64,000 nucleotides of DNA, from NCBI GenBank assembly GCA_016931535.1, contig JAFGEP010000038.1, positions 1 to 64,000 on the forward strand, given 5' to 3'. Positions 1 through 8,634 of this stretch are shown here, piece by piece. A model generated the notes under the pieces. That model saw only the letters and a program-made list of their open reading frames with translations. It did not search any database and was not told where the DNA came from. Made by a program: the position numbers and the translations under genes. Each line of letters opens with the position of its first letter. The first letter of the stretch is position 1. Source of the DNA: Bradymonadales bacterium (lineage in GTDB: Bacteria > Myxococcota_A > Bradymonadia > JAFGEP01).

Positions 1-23
1 GAGGTGAGGCGAAATGCCCAGGC

Positions 24-116
24 GACGCCAACACGGGCGGAGCCTGGGGGAGGAGAGCTCGGCCAGAGGCTAGAGTCGCCCCCTCCGTCGACGCCAACAC
101 GGGCGGAGCCTGGGGG
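24..116. repeat. 27-bp direct repeat pair at the left edge
   Basis: An identical 27-base unit starting GACGCCAACACGGGCGG lies at 24-50 and again at 90-116. The first copy sits inside an inverted repeat, CCCAGGC at 17-23 against GCCTGGG at 42-48; the second copy lacks the left arm. No convincing gene overlaps the pair, so this looks like intergenic repeat sequence of unknown role. Confidence 0.6.
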
Positions 117-172
117 TTTTCGCCACCTATTCGCTCACGGCCGCGCTCTCGGTCACGATCGCGCACCCGCTA

Positions 173-240
173 ACGTTCACGTCTACGTTGACGTTTACGT
201 CTATGGTCAGGTTCTCGTTCAGGTTGACGGTCAGGTTTGA
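173..240. repeat. degenerate hexanucleotide tandem repeat
   Basis: The stretch reads in six-base steps (TTCACG, TCTACG, TTGACG, TTTACG, TCTATG, GTCAGG, TTCTCG, TTCAGG, TTGACG, GTCAGG). It is the reverse-strand equivalent of the CGTGAC/CGTGAG array at 14181-14252. It lies just upstream of the glycosylase gene and has no plausible coding content. Confidence 0.6.
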
Positions 241-270
241 GGGAGGAGGAGTACCCGACCAGACGGTCAT

Positions 271-287
271 CTGCTACACTTCGACCC
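271..287 (+). promoter_or_regulatory. extended -10 element, possible leaderless start
   Basis: TGCTACACT at 272-280 resembles an extended -10 (TGnTAnAnT). The glycosylase ATG follows seven bases after the hexamer, where transcription itself would begin, and there is no ribosome-binding site. The 13-mer CTGCTACACTTCG recurs at 43810-43822 upstream of another gene. No good -35 is present. The leaderless reading is an inference. Confidence 0.35.
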
Positions 288-1031
288 ATGGAGCTGGTGC
301 GCATCAGCCGGGAGCTGGCCGCAAGTTGCCAGGCGTTGACGTTCAGCGGAGCCGTGAGCTACGTCTACCACCCGCTGGTGTACGCCCGGCAACCGCACGA
401 GCGGTACCTGACCCGCTATGCTCGTCCCGGGATCGAGGCGATGTTTGTGGGCATGAACCCGGGACCCTTCGGGATGGCCCAGACGGGGGTTCCCTTCGGA
501 GAGGTCAACCTGGTTCGCGACTGGCTTGGGATCGAGGCACCGGTAGAGCGGCCACCACGCGAGCATCCCAAGCGTTTAGTGCTGGGGTTCGCCTGTACCC
601 GATCGGAGGTCAGCGGCGCCAGGCTATGGGGCTGGGCCCGTGAACGCTTTGGCACCCCGGATCGTTTCTTCGCCCGCTTCTTCGTCGGGAACTACTGCCC
701 CCTGCTGTTCCTGGAGGAGAGCGGGCGGAACCTGACGCCGGACAAGCTGGGGGCACGCGAGCGCCAGCGGTTGTTTGCGCTGTGCGACGAAGCGCTGCGC
801 AAGGTGGTCGAGGTGCTCGCGCCTCGGATCGTGGTCGGTGTGGGCACCTTCGCCGAGTCACGGGCCAGGTCCGCCCTCGACGGGTTGGGCACCGAGGTGG
901 GGAGAATCCCTCATCCCAGCCCGGCCAGCCCGGCCGCCAACCGCGGTTGGGCCGAGCAGGCGGTGAAATCGCTGGTCGAGCTGGGCGTCTTGACCGAAGG
1001 CGACCCGGAAGCTCCCTTTCCTGTCGGCTGA
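288..1031 (+). CDS. SMUG1-type uracil-DNA glycosylase
   Basis: This 247-residue protein would remove uracil or oxidised pyrimidines from DNA as the first step of base-excision repair. The family signature GMNPGPFGMAQTGVPFGE begins at residue 55 and carries the catalytic Asn57. The second signature, HPSPASPAANRGW, begins at residue 209 with the conserved His that supports catalysis. Length fits single-domain SMUG1 proteins. The ATG at 288 is chosen because family similarity begins there and the open frame upstream is repeat-derived. It has no Shine-Dalgarno sequence, which fits leaderless translation. It is a single gene ahead of the glycyl radical operon, with about 220 bases between them. 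Confidence 0.9.
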   Translation: MELVRISRELAASCQALTFSGAVSYVYHPLVYARQPHERYLTRYARPGIEAMFVGMNPGPFGMAQTGVPFGEVNLVRDWLGIEAPVERPPREHPKRLVLGFACTRSEVSGARLWGWARERFGTPDRFFARFFVGNYCPLLFLEESGRNLTPDKLGARERQRLFALCDEALRKVVEVLAPRIVVGVGTFAESRARSALDGLGTEVGRIPHPSPASPAANRGWAEQAVKSLVELGVLTEGDPEAPFPVG

Positions 1032-1254
1032 CAGGGAGAAAGCTGGCGATCGATCGGGGTTGCCAACTGCCGGAGCGGCGGATTGACCCCAGGGCAGCAC
1101 CGCTCGAAACGAAGCGCCAGATGAGAATCGATATGCCACGTGACACGGATAGAGGCCGGAACGAGACAGAAACCAGGGGAAGTGTACTTTCCGTGCAGAT
1201 ACCGATCGAAATACCGTGCGATGCACGACGCCAACAGCGGCGAGGTGGAAACCG

Positions 1255-3777
1255 ATGAGCAGCCAGAGCGCCCTTCACAGCCCAGTCCCGATCAAGGAAC
1301 CGCACAACCTGTCGGAGCGCATCCAACGGTTGCGGGACTTCTATTTCTCGGGGATCGAGCGGTCCTGGAACAACGAGTTCACCTGCTGGACCACCGGAAC
1401 CCCCTGGGATGTGGTCTACGACGAGATGACCTTCTACATCGTGCCCGAGACCTATCCCTTCATGCAGCCGTTCCGGGCTTCCACCCTGCAGGTGGCTCGC
1501 CAGGTCGGCCTGCCGGACGACTTCTGGAGCAAAAGCCTGGTCGAACGGCGCGCCTGGTTCATCAAGGAGGTGATGGTCAACTACCTTCCCCAGGAGATCC
1601 TGCCCGGAGACCTGCTGGCCGGTGCGCGGTTCAACATCCTGGCTTCCCGCTGCTGGAGCGAGAAGGAGGCCAAAGAGCGGGACCGCCTCATCTACGGTTC
1701 CCAGGGCTCCCGGGCCCGGATGAAATGGTTCCACAGCCACGGCTACGGAAATGCCGGCGCCACCTCGGGACACCTCATCCCCGACCACCAGCGGGCCCTC
1801 GAGATCGGCTGGAAAGGGATCCACCAGGATCTGGAGGCACGGCTGAACGGCATGAGCGTAACGGAGCGGAGAGGCCCCAAGGGCGCTCAGCTTCGGGCCA
1901 TGCTGACCGCCTCGACCATGGCCAGAGATCTGGCCGCGCGTTACGCCTCGCGATGTCGCGAGCTGGCGCGGCAACAAGAGGATGAGGCACGAAAGGCGGA
2001 GCTGGAGCAGATGGCGGACCAGCTCGACCGGGTGCCCTGGGAGCCTGCCCAGACCTTCTGGGAGGCGGTCCAGGCGTTGTGGCTCAACCACATGCTGATC
2101 ATGGCCGACGAGAACTACCCCGGCCCCGGCGTGAGCTTCGGGCGGATCGACCAGCTCCTGTACCCCTACTGGAGCCGCTCGATCGAGCAGGGGATGGACC
2201 GCGAGTGGGGCAAGGAGATCCTGAAGTGCTTCTGGATCCACGCCAACACCGCCTATGACGCCATGATCCGGGTGGGCGGCAACCAGGGCATCACCTCCGG
2301 CTATGGCCAGCTCATCACCCTGTCCGGCATGGGGGCCGAGGGCCGCGACCTGACCAACGACCTGACCTATGCCATGCTGGAGGTCATCGACGAGCTGAGC
2401 CCCCTGCTGGAGCCCAAGCCCAACGTCCGCCTCCACGCGAACAGCCCCGAGGAGCTCCTGGACCGGCTGGTCGAGATGATCGCCACCAGCCAGGGCGCCC
2501 CCTTCCTGATCAACTTCGACGAGCGCTCCATGGCCGGCCTGCTGCGCCAGGCCAGGCGCGCGGGGGTAGAGCACCTCATCCACCAGGACAACGTGTTCGA
2601 CTACGCCCCGGTGGGCTGCCTCGAGAACACCATGGTGGGCAACGACCGCTCCGGCACGGTGGACATCAACCTCAACCTGCTCAAGGCGGTCGAGCTGACC
2701 CTGACCGGCGGCAAGGACATGCACCCGGTGGTCGATCCCATCACCGGCAAGACCGATCCGGTGCGCCAGGACGGTCCGGCCACCGGCGATCCCCGCACCT
2801 TCTCCACCTGGGAGCGGTTCTGGGAGGCCTACGCCGAGCAGACCCGCCACCTGATCGCCCGCAGTGCAGAGGTCTACGAGGCCAGCGAGTCGATCAGGGC
2901 CAGGTTCTGCCCGACCCCCTATCTCTCCTGCCTGGTACGGGGCTGCGCCGAGAAGGGGCTGGACATCACCCAGGGTGGTCCGGAGCTGAACTTCGTGACG
3001 GTGGAGGGGGTCACCTTCGCCACCACGGTGGACTCGTTGCTGGCCATCAAGCACCTGGTCTACGACACCCACCAGACCACCATGGACGAGCTGATCCGGG
3101 CGCTCACGGACAACTGGAAGGGCCACGAGATGCTCCAGGCCCGAGCCAGGTACCGGGCGCCCAAGTACGGCCAGGACAATGACGAGGCCGACGAGATGGC
3201 GTTCAAGGTGATGGAGCTGTGGACCGACGAGACCTGGACATACCAGACCCGCTCCACCGGGCGTCGTTTTCGGCCGGGGATGCTGAGCTGGAACTACTGG
3301 GTGAGCGACGGCGACATCCTGGCAGCCAGCGCCGACGGCCGCCCCAAGGGGCAGTTTCTGTCCAACGCCATCTGCCCGTCGAACGGAGCCGACATCCTGG
3401 GCCCCACCGCCAACAGCAACTCGGTGGGCAAGGCGCTGGGCGGGCGGGCCACCGAGGGCGAGGGGGACTTCGCGGGGTACTTCAACTCGCTTCCCAACGG
3501 GGCCAGCCATACCATCACCTTCAGCTCCTCGCTGCTGCGCGACCGCGAGCACAAGGAGAAGTTCAAGGCGTTCCTGCGGGGGTACTGCGACAACGGAGGG
3601 ACCTGCCTGCAGGTCAACATGGTCGATGTCGAGCTCCTCAAGGAGGCCCAGAAACACCCCGAGCAGTACCGCCACCTGCTGGTGCGGGTGACCGGATACA
3701 ACGCCTACTTCACCGGGATCGGCCGGGAGCTGCAGGACGAGATCATCGCGCGGGAAAGCCACAAGCAGCTGGGGTAG
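1255..3777 (+). CDS. glycyl radical enzyme, PFL-like, unknown substrate
   Basis: An 840-residue oxygen-sensitive radical enzyme of the pyruvate formate-lyase superfamily. The glycyl radical loop RVTGYNAYF is near the C-terminus with the radical Gly at 814. The thiyl-radical loop APVGCLENTM contains Cys455 and Glu457. A Cys-x-Glu arrangement is known from C-C, C-N, C-O and C-S cleaving members (decarboxylases, dehydratases, choline lyase type) and differs from the Cys-Cys of true pyruvate formate-lyase and from benzylsuccinate synthase. Substrate cannot be read from sequence. The ATG at 1255 has GAGGTGG upstream and is preferred to the GTG at 1216. The activase follows after 68 bases, so the pair is probably co-transcribed. 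A large open frame on the opposite strand (610-3762) is a shadow. Confidence 0.9.
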   Translation: MSSQSALHSPVPIKEPHNLSERIQRLRDFYFSGIERSWNNEFTCWTTGTPWDVVYDEMTFYIVPETYPFMQPFRASTLQVARQVGLPDDFWSKSLVERRAWFIKEVMVNYLPQEILPGDLLAGARFNILASRCWSEKEAKERDRLIYGSQGSRARMKWFHSHGYGNAGATSGHLIPDHQRALEIGWKGIHQDLEARLNGMSVTERRGPKGAQLRAMLTASTMARDLAARYASRCRELARQQEDEARKAELEQMADQLDRVPWEPAQTFWEAVQALWLNHMLIMADENYPGPGVSFGRIDQLLYPYWSRSIEQGMDREWGKEILKCFWIHANTAYDAMIRVGGNQGITSGYGQLITLSGMGAEGRDLTNDLTYAMLEVIDELSPLLEPKPNVRLHANSPEELLDRLVEMIATSQGAPFLINFDERSMAGLLRQARRAGVEHLIHQDNVFDYAPVGCLENTMVGNDRSGTVDINLNLLKAVELTLTGGKDMHPVVDPITGKTDPVRQDGPATGDPRTFSTWERFWEAYAEQTRHLIARSAEVYEASESIRARFCPTPYLSCLVRGCAEKGLDITQGGPELNFVTVEGVTFATTVDSLLAIKHLVYDTHQTTMDELIRALTDNWKGHEMLQARARYRAPKYGQDNDEADEMAFKVMELWTDETWTYQTRSTGRRFRPGMLSWNYWVSDGDILAASADGRPKGQFLSNAICPSNGADILGPTANSNSVGKALGGRATEGEGDFAGYFNSLPNGASHTITFSSSLLRDREHKEKFKAFLRGYCDNGGTCLQVNMVDVELLKEAQKHPEQYRHLLVRVTGYNAYFTGIGRELQDEIIARESHKQLG

Positions 3778-3845
3778 GCAGTGTCAGGACAGGACACCGC
3801 TTGCGCGGGCCAGGCCAGAAGCAAGACAGGATCGGACCCAACACC

Positions 3846-4895
3846 ATGGCGAAGCAGAAGACCGATGGGGACGAGGGGCTGACCGCCACCGTGCTCAACC
3901 TGCAGAGGATGTCCACGGAGGACGGGCCGGGCATCCGGACCACCGTGTTCTTCAAGGGCTGCAGCCTCTCCTGCGCCTGGTGCCACAACCCCGAGAGCAT
4001 CTCGCCCGAGCGGCAGGTGGTCTGGAACCGGGTGCACTGCCTGTGCTGCGGCACCTGTGTGGCGCTCTGTCCCCAGGAGGCGCTGGTCCTGAAGGACAAC
4101 GAGATCCGGCGAGACCGGGACCGATGCACCCTGTGTGCCACCTGCACCGAGCAGTGCCCCACGCTGGCCATGGAGATGCTCGGCAAAACCTGGCGACTGG
4201 ACGCCCTGGTCGCCGAGCTGCTCAAGGATCGGGCGTACTTCGAGCGGTCGGGAGGGGGCGTGACCCTTTCGGGGGGCGATCCGACCTACCAGGCCGAGTT
4301 CGCCCGGGCGCTACTGCAGCGATGCCGAGCCCTGGGGATCCACACCGCCCTGGACACCTGCGGGATGTGCAACCCCGGGGTTCTCCAGCGGCTGATCGAG
4401 CACACCGACCTGTTGCTCTACGACCTCAAGCTCATCAACCCCGAGCAGCATAAGCGGTACACCGGCGCTTCCAATCGGGTCATCCTGGACAACCTGCTGG
4501 CTGCCGCCGACCAGATCCGCTCCAGCCGGCCGCAGGCGCGGATCTGGATCCGGACCCCGCTCATCCCTGGGGCAACCGCGTTGGACGGGAACATCGCGGG
4601 GATCGCGGCCTTCCTGGTGGACCGCCTGGATGGGCTGGTCGAGCGCTGGGAGCTTTGCGCCTTCAACAACCTGTGCACCAGCAAGTACGAGCGGCTGGGG
4701 CAGCAATGGATGTTCGCCGACACCCCGCTCCCGACCGCTGCGGAGCTGGACCATCTCCACAGGGTGGCGATCGCCTCGGGATTCGACGCCTCCCGGGTCG
4801 CGGTCACCGGTCTGTCCAGGCTGGAACGGGCCCGCAAGGAGCAGGCCAAAAGCACCCGGAGACCCGACCCTGACCAGCCGGCCGCGCCCAGATGA
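3846..4895 (+). CDS. glycyl radical enzyme activating enzyme (radical SAM)
   Basis: A 349-residue radical-SAM activase that would install the glycyl radical on the enzyme encoded just upstream. The radical SAM motif CSLSCAWC supplies Cys39, Cys43 and Cys46, followed by HNPES. An inserted ferredoxin-like region holds two more four-Cys sets, Cys65/68/71/75 and Cys94/97/100/104. This two-cluster insert is typical of activases for dehydratase- and decarboxylase-type glycyl radical enzymes and absent from the short pyruvate formate-lyase activase. SGGGVTLSGGDPTYQ is the conserved GGE-type strand, with Asp-Pro in place of the usual Glu-Pro. The start at 3846 gives the expected N-terminus before VLNLQRMSTEDGPGIRT. 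Confidence 0.92.
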   Translation: MAKQKTDGDEGLTATVLNLQRMSTEDGPGIRTTVFFKGCSLSCAWCHNPESISPERQVVWNRVHCLCCGTCVALCPQEALVLKDNEIRRDRDRCTLCATCTEQCPTLAMEMLGKTWRLDALVAELLKDRAYFERSGGGVTLSGGDPTYQAEFARALLQRCRALGIHTALDTCGMCNPGVLQRLIEHTDLLLYDLKLINPEQHKRYTGASNRVILDNLLAAADQIRSSRPQARIWIRTPLIPGATALDGNIAGIAAFLVDRLDGLVERWELCAFNNLCTSKYERLGQQWMFADTPLPTAAELDHLHRVAIASGFDASRVAVTGLSRLERARKEQAKSTRRPDPDQPAAPR

Positions 4896-4905
4896 ACCGA
4901 CACCC

Positions 4906-5775
4906 ATGGCAACGGAACACACCATGACCAGCACAACGAACCGCCTGAGCCCCCAAGACATCGAGGCCTTCGAGCCCGACGCCAAGATCGGCCTGCTGGC
5001 GACCAGCAACCCCGATCGCCTGCCTCATGTCACGCTGATCACCACGCTTCGCGCCAAGAGCCCGACCCAGCTGCACTGGGGCCAGTTCTGCGAGGGGAAG
5101 AGCAAAGAGCACGTCCGGTCGAACCCCAATACCGCCTTTCTGGTCATGAACACCGCCAGGGAGGTCTGGCGAGGCAAGGCGCGATGGACCCACGAGGTCG
5201 GGGAAGGGGAAGACTACGAGCGGTTCAACAAGAGCCCGATGTTCCGCTACAACGCCTATTTCGGCATCCACACCGTCCACTACATGGACCTGGTCACCAC
5301 CACCGCCAAGCGGACCCTTTTTTTACCCGGCATCACCGCCGGCTATGGCATCACCGCCGCCGCCAGGTACTTGACCCGTCGCCGGGATGGTCGACCGGCG
5401 CTGAAGCCCTGGGCCATCTCGACGGTAGACAAGATCCAGACCCTCAAGTTCGTCTCCTGGATAGGCCAGGGCGGCTTCCCCGAGATCGTGCCGGTGGTGC
5501 CCTGTCAGACCGCCGGCCCCGACCGGCTGGTGCTGGCCCCTACCGTGTATCGCCGAGAGCTGCTGGGCCTACAGCCGGGTCAACCGGTGGCCGTGTTCGC
5601 CCTGACCATGGAGATGGAGAGCGTGCTCGTCCGGGGCACCTTTGGCGGCTACCGCGGGCATCTCGGCGTGAAGTTCGGCACCCTCGACATCGACTGGGTC
5701 TACAACTCGATGCCGCCCGTCCCCGGGCAGGTGTACCCGGTAGTACCGCTGAGACCGGTGGATCTGGTCGTTTGA
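4906..5775 (+). CDS. pyridoxamine-phosphate-oxidase-like split-barrel protein
   Basis: A 289-residue soluble protein. Its first half resembles the FMN-binding split barrel of the pyridoxamine 5'-phosphate oxidase superfamily: KIGLLATSNPDRLPHVTLIT, then GQFCEGKSKEH and NTAFLVMNTAREVWRGKARW. The C-terminal part forms a second beta-rich region without a clear family. It begins 10 bases after the activase stop, so it belongs to the glycyl radical operon. A flavin-linked oxidoreductase or a redox or oxygen protection role would fit, but neither is shown. ATG 4906 is used; ATG 4924 is an alternative, and neither has a strong ribosome-binding site. Confidence 0.65.
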   Translation: MATEHTMTSTTNRLSPQDIEAFEPDAKIGLLATSNPDRLPHVTLITTLRAKSPTQLHWGQFCEGKSKEHVRSNPNTAFLVMNTAREVWRGKARWTHEVGEGEDYERFNKSPMFRYNAYFGIHTVHYMDLVTTTAKRTLFLPGITAGYGITAAARYLTRRRDGRPALKPWAISTVDKIQTLKFVSWIGQGGFPEIVPVVPCQTAGPDRLVLAPTVYRRELLGLQPGQPVAVFALTMEMESVLVRGTFGGYRGHLGVKFGTLDIDWVYNSMPPVPGQVYPVVPLRPVDLVV

Positions 5776-5847
5776 AGGGGAAAGACGGGCTAGCAGCAGC
5801 GGTCCGCTGGTCGCTGCCCGTCCGAACCGCGAGCAGGAAGGCGGAAT

Positions 5848-8547
5848 CTACAGCCTGCGCCTCCTCGTTGCGAGGCACACCACCGCCACCAGCAACAGAC
5901 CGAGAGCAGCGGGGCCACCGGTTTGCTCCGTTCCGGCCGCGCTGCAGCCGAACAGGCTGCCGCCCCTGACCTCGCGCCCATCGAGGATATCGTCCCAGGG
6001 GTCGAGGGGGTCGCGCTGGTAGCGGAGCTCGTCGGCATCGAGGAGCCCGCCGTCATCGGTGTCGGGATCTCTGGGATCGGAGCCGAAGTCCGCCTCTTGC
6101 GCGTTGGTGAGCCCATCCCCGTCGATGTCGTCGTCGCAGGCGTCGCCCTCGCCGTCGTCATTCAGGTCGGCCTGGTCGGCATTGGCAACGGTGGGGCAGT
6201 TGTCGTCGTCGTTGAGCACATCGTCCCCGTCCATGTCGTCGTCACAGGCGTCGCCCTCGTCGTCGTCGTCCATATCGAGCTGGTCGGGGTTGACGACCTC
6301 GGGGCAGTTGTCCTCGTCGTTGTCCAACCCGTCGCCGTCGATGTCGTCGTCGCAGGCGTCACCCTCGCCGTCTTCGTTCATGTCTTCCTGGTTGGGGTTG
6401 GCATCCTCGGGGCAGTTGTCGTCCTCATTCAGGATCTCGTCGCCATCCAGATCCCCCAGGGGGCCGTCCTGGTCGTTGGCGTCCAGGTAGTTGGGGATGC
6501 CGTCGCCGTCGGTGTCGTCGTCGGTGGGGTCGTCGTTGTCGTTCGGATCCTCGTCTTTGGTCGGGGTACCGTCGCCGTCGTCGTCGTCGTCGAGGTAGTT
6601 GGGGATGTCATCGTCATCGGTGTCGTCATCGGTAGGATCGCCGTTGCCGTTGGGATCCTCGATGGCGGTGGGGACGTTGTCGCCGTCGTCGTCGGGATCG
6701 AGGTAGTCGGGGATATCGTCCTCGTCGGTGTCGTCGTTGCGAGGATCATCGTTCCCGTCCACGTCCTCGAGCAGGGTGGGGACGGTGTCGTCGTCGTCGT
6801 CGTCGTCGAGGTAGTTGGGGATGTCGTCGTCATCGGAGTCGTCGTCGGTGGGATCGTCGTTGTCGTTCAGGTCCTCGTCGACGGTGAGTATGCCGTCGCC
6901 ATCGTCATCGTTATCCAGGCCGTCGATGGTCCCGTCGCCATCGGTATCGATGCCCGGGAGCCCTTCCTGAGTCTCGATGAAGTCGCTGACCAGGTCGTCG
7001 TCGGAGTCGTCGTCGGTGTACAGGGTAGTAGTGACGCACAGCTCGACGTAGTCGCTCAGGCCGTCGTCGTCGTAATCGGCGTCGGAGGCCAGCACGATCA
7101 GGTCCACCACGTTGCTGTCGTCGTCGTAGACCCAGGAGTAGGTGTCGAGGAAGGCGTCGTTCCCCTTGCTGTTGGCGGAGAAGTTCCCCCAGGCTCTGGC
7201 GTCGCCCTCGCCCACGATGTCGTACTGGCCGATGGAGCGGTAGGGCACCGGAGTGGAGTCGTAGGCACCGCACATTACACCGTCGGGTCCGGAGGTGACG
7301 GTGCCGTAGCGCCGTTGGGCGTCGTCGCCGAACAGCGGCATCTCGACGGCGTTGTCCTGGACCAGGTCGTCGTTCCAGAACATGCGCAGCGGGCTGCGAA
7401 TCCCGGTTTCCAGCACGTTGTAGAGCCGCATGCCGGGGAAGCTGGTCTCCATGTCGATGCCAACGTAGTGGAACTCCCCGGTGGTAACCCACAGCTTGCA
7501 GTGAAGGATGGGCAGGTCGGAGGTGTTGTCGGGGGTGACCGGATCGCCGAAGTCGGTAGGGTCGATCGGTTCGCCATCGTTGTCGAGCCCGTCCCAGTAG
7601 ACATGGTTGGTTCCCGCCACCGCCGCCCCGAAGATGGTGAGGTCGTTGCCGGAGACCAGCTCGAACTGCTCGGAGGCCGGGTTCTCGTCGTACAGGTTGC
7701 AGATCAGGTGGTAGGTGCCATCGACGTTGCTGTCGAAGGTGAAGGTTCCCCCCTCGCCGGCGGTGAAGTAGCTGCAGCCGATCGATCCGTTGGCGAAGGT
7801 GAAGTTGGACACTGTCGGTTCCGGCAGGTCGAAGGTGGCCACCTCGGGGACGTTGACGTAGAGGTTGAAGTCGGCCGGGATGGAGATGAGGACCCCCGAT
7901 CCCTCTCCCGGGTCGGGGACGCTTCTGCCCGGGCCGGACTCTCCGTCGATCAGGATACCGACGCCGTTGCCTCTGACCTGGTAGACAAAGCTGGCCATGC
8001 CGTTGAGCTGCAGTTCGGTGACGGCGGCCGTGCCTCCGATGAGGGCGTAGAAGCTGGTATCGGTCGTGTCATCGTAGTTCCCCACGTTGAATCGCCAATC
8101 GATGGAGGAGAGCCGGCCGAGCTGCTCTTCGGAGCTGGCGATCACGGCGATATCCCAGGGGTACCAGGCGGTCACGACGTTGCTGGCATTGACGTCGTAC
8201 TGGTGGCGGGACAGCACGATATTGTACTTGCCGTTGGCGGTGGGGGTCACGGTGGTGCCGGTGTAGAGGATGGCGATCTGCTGGCGGTCGGGGTCGTAGA
8301 CGGTGGCGGTTCCTTGACCTTGCCACCGGATCTGCTCGTTGGGTGCGTCGAGGATGTCCACGTACAGGGGGGTGGTACCCTGCAGGCCCTGGGTGACCTG
8401 GCAGCCGGTGTCCCCATAACCGCAGCCGTCGATCTCCCGCGAACCTTCGGCCCAGGTGGGGGCGGCCAGACTGGTGACCGCCAAGAGAGACGCGATGGCC
8501 AACGCGCGTGTCCAAAAAGCCCTGTCTTGCTGTTGAACCTTGTTCAT
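5848..8547 (-). CDS. secreted Asp-rich calcium-repeat protein with MYXO-CTERM-like tail
   Basis: An 899-residue exported protein. A signal peptide (residues about 1-33, ending near PTWAEG) is followed by about 500 residues of unrecognised beta-rich ectodomain. Next come four units built on DPTDDDTDGDGIPNYLD of roughly 33 residues, then three TSP3-type units (DNCPE..NPDQ.D...EGDACDDDIDGDG). Both repeat kinds bind calcium in known families. The tail has GCS, a hydrophobic stretch (PAALGLLLVAVVCLA) and TRRRR, the layout of MYXO-CTERM sorting signals, so surface anchoring and cleavage are likely. The ATG at 8547 has GGAG nine bases upstream. The function may be adhesion or matrix, but this is not established. 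The run of GAC codons leaves long shadow frames on the other strand. Confidence 0.8.
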   Translation of the reverse strand: MNKVQQQDRAFWTRALAIASLLAVTSLAAPTWAEGSREIDGCGYGDTGCQVTQGLQGTTPLYVDILDAPNEQIRWQGQGTATVYDPDRQQIAILYTGTTVTPTANGKYNIVLSRHQYDVNASNVVTAWYPWDIAVIASSEEQLGRLSSIDWRFNVGNYDDTTDTSFYALIGGTAAVTELQLNGMASFVYQVRGNGVGILIDGESGPGRSVPDPGEGSGVLISIPADFNLYVNVPEVATFDLPEPTVSNFTFANGSIGCSYFTAGEGGTFTFDSNVDGTYHLICNLYDENPASEQFELVSGNDLTIFGAAVAGTNHVYWDGLDNDGEPIDPTDFGDPVTPDNTSDLPILHCKLWVTTGEFHYVGIDMETSFPGMRLYNVLETGIRSPLRMFWNDDLVQDNAVEMPLFGDDAQRRYGTVTSGPDGVMCGAYDSTPVPYRSIGQYDIVGEGDARAWGNFSANSKGNDAFLDTYSWVYDDDSNVVDLIVLASDADYDDDGLSDYVELCVTTTLYTDDDSDDDLVSDFIETQEGLPGIDTDGDGTIDGLDNDDDGDGILTVDEDLNDNDDPTDDDSDDDDIPNYLDDDDDDDTVPTLLEDVDGNDDPRNDDTDEDDIPDYLDPDDDGDNVPTAIEDPNGNGDPTDDDTDDDDIPNYLDDDDDGDGTPTKDEDPNDNDDPTDDDTDGDGIPNYLDANDQDGPLGDLDGDEILNEDDNCPEDANPNQEDMNEDGEGDACDDDIDGDGLDNDEDNCPEVVNPDQLDMDDDDEGDACDDDMDGDDVLNDDDNCPTVANADQADLNDDGEGDACDDDIDGDGLTNAQEADFGSDPRDPDTDDGGLLDADELRYQRDPLDPWDDILDGREVRGGSLFGCSAAGTEQTGGPAALGLLLVAVVCLATRRRRL

Positions 8548-8578
8548 AGCCGCTCCAGACGTTCTGAAAGGTTGAGGC

Positions 8579-8609
8579 ACCGGGCCGCCTGTTTACCTGG
8601 CGGCCCGGT
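8579..8609 (-). terminator. perfect 11-bp stem-loop between the two repeat-protein genes
   Basis: ACCGGGCCGCC at 8579-8589 pairs perfectly with GGCGGCCCGGT at 8599-8609 around a nine-base loop. It lies 25-55 bases after the OmpA-like stop and ahead of the next start, both read leftward. There is no T-run, so it may be a weak or Rho-assisted terminator, or an mRNA-stabilising hairpin that lowers expression of the downstream gene. Confidence 0.5.
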
Positions 8610-8634
8610 TACCGCCGATTGCACTTGGTGCCGT

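Noticed and set aside
610..3762. A 1050-codon minus-strand frame opposite the glycyl radical enzyme
   Set aside because: It is composed of Val/Leu/Gly/His-rich shadow sequence typical of the complement of GC-rich genes; the plus strand encodes a complete enzyme with both radical motifs.
1255..3777. Benzylsuccinate synthase or true pyruvate formate-lyase
   Set aside because: The active-site loop is GCLEN with Cys-x-Glu, not Cys-Cys or the benzylsuccinate synthase type, and the small partner subunits of benzylsuccinate synthase are absent.
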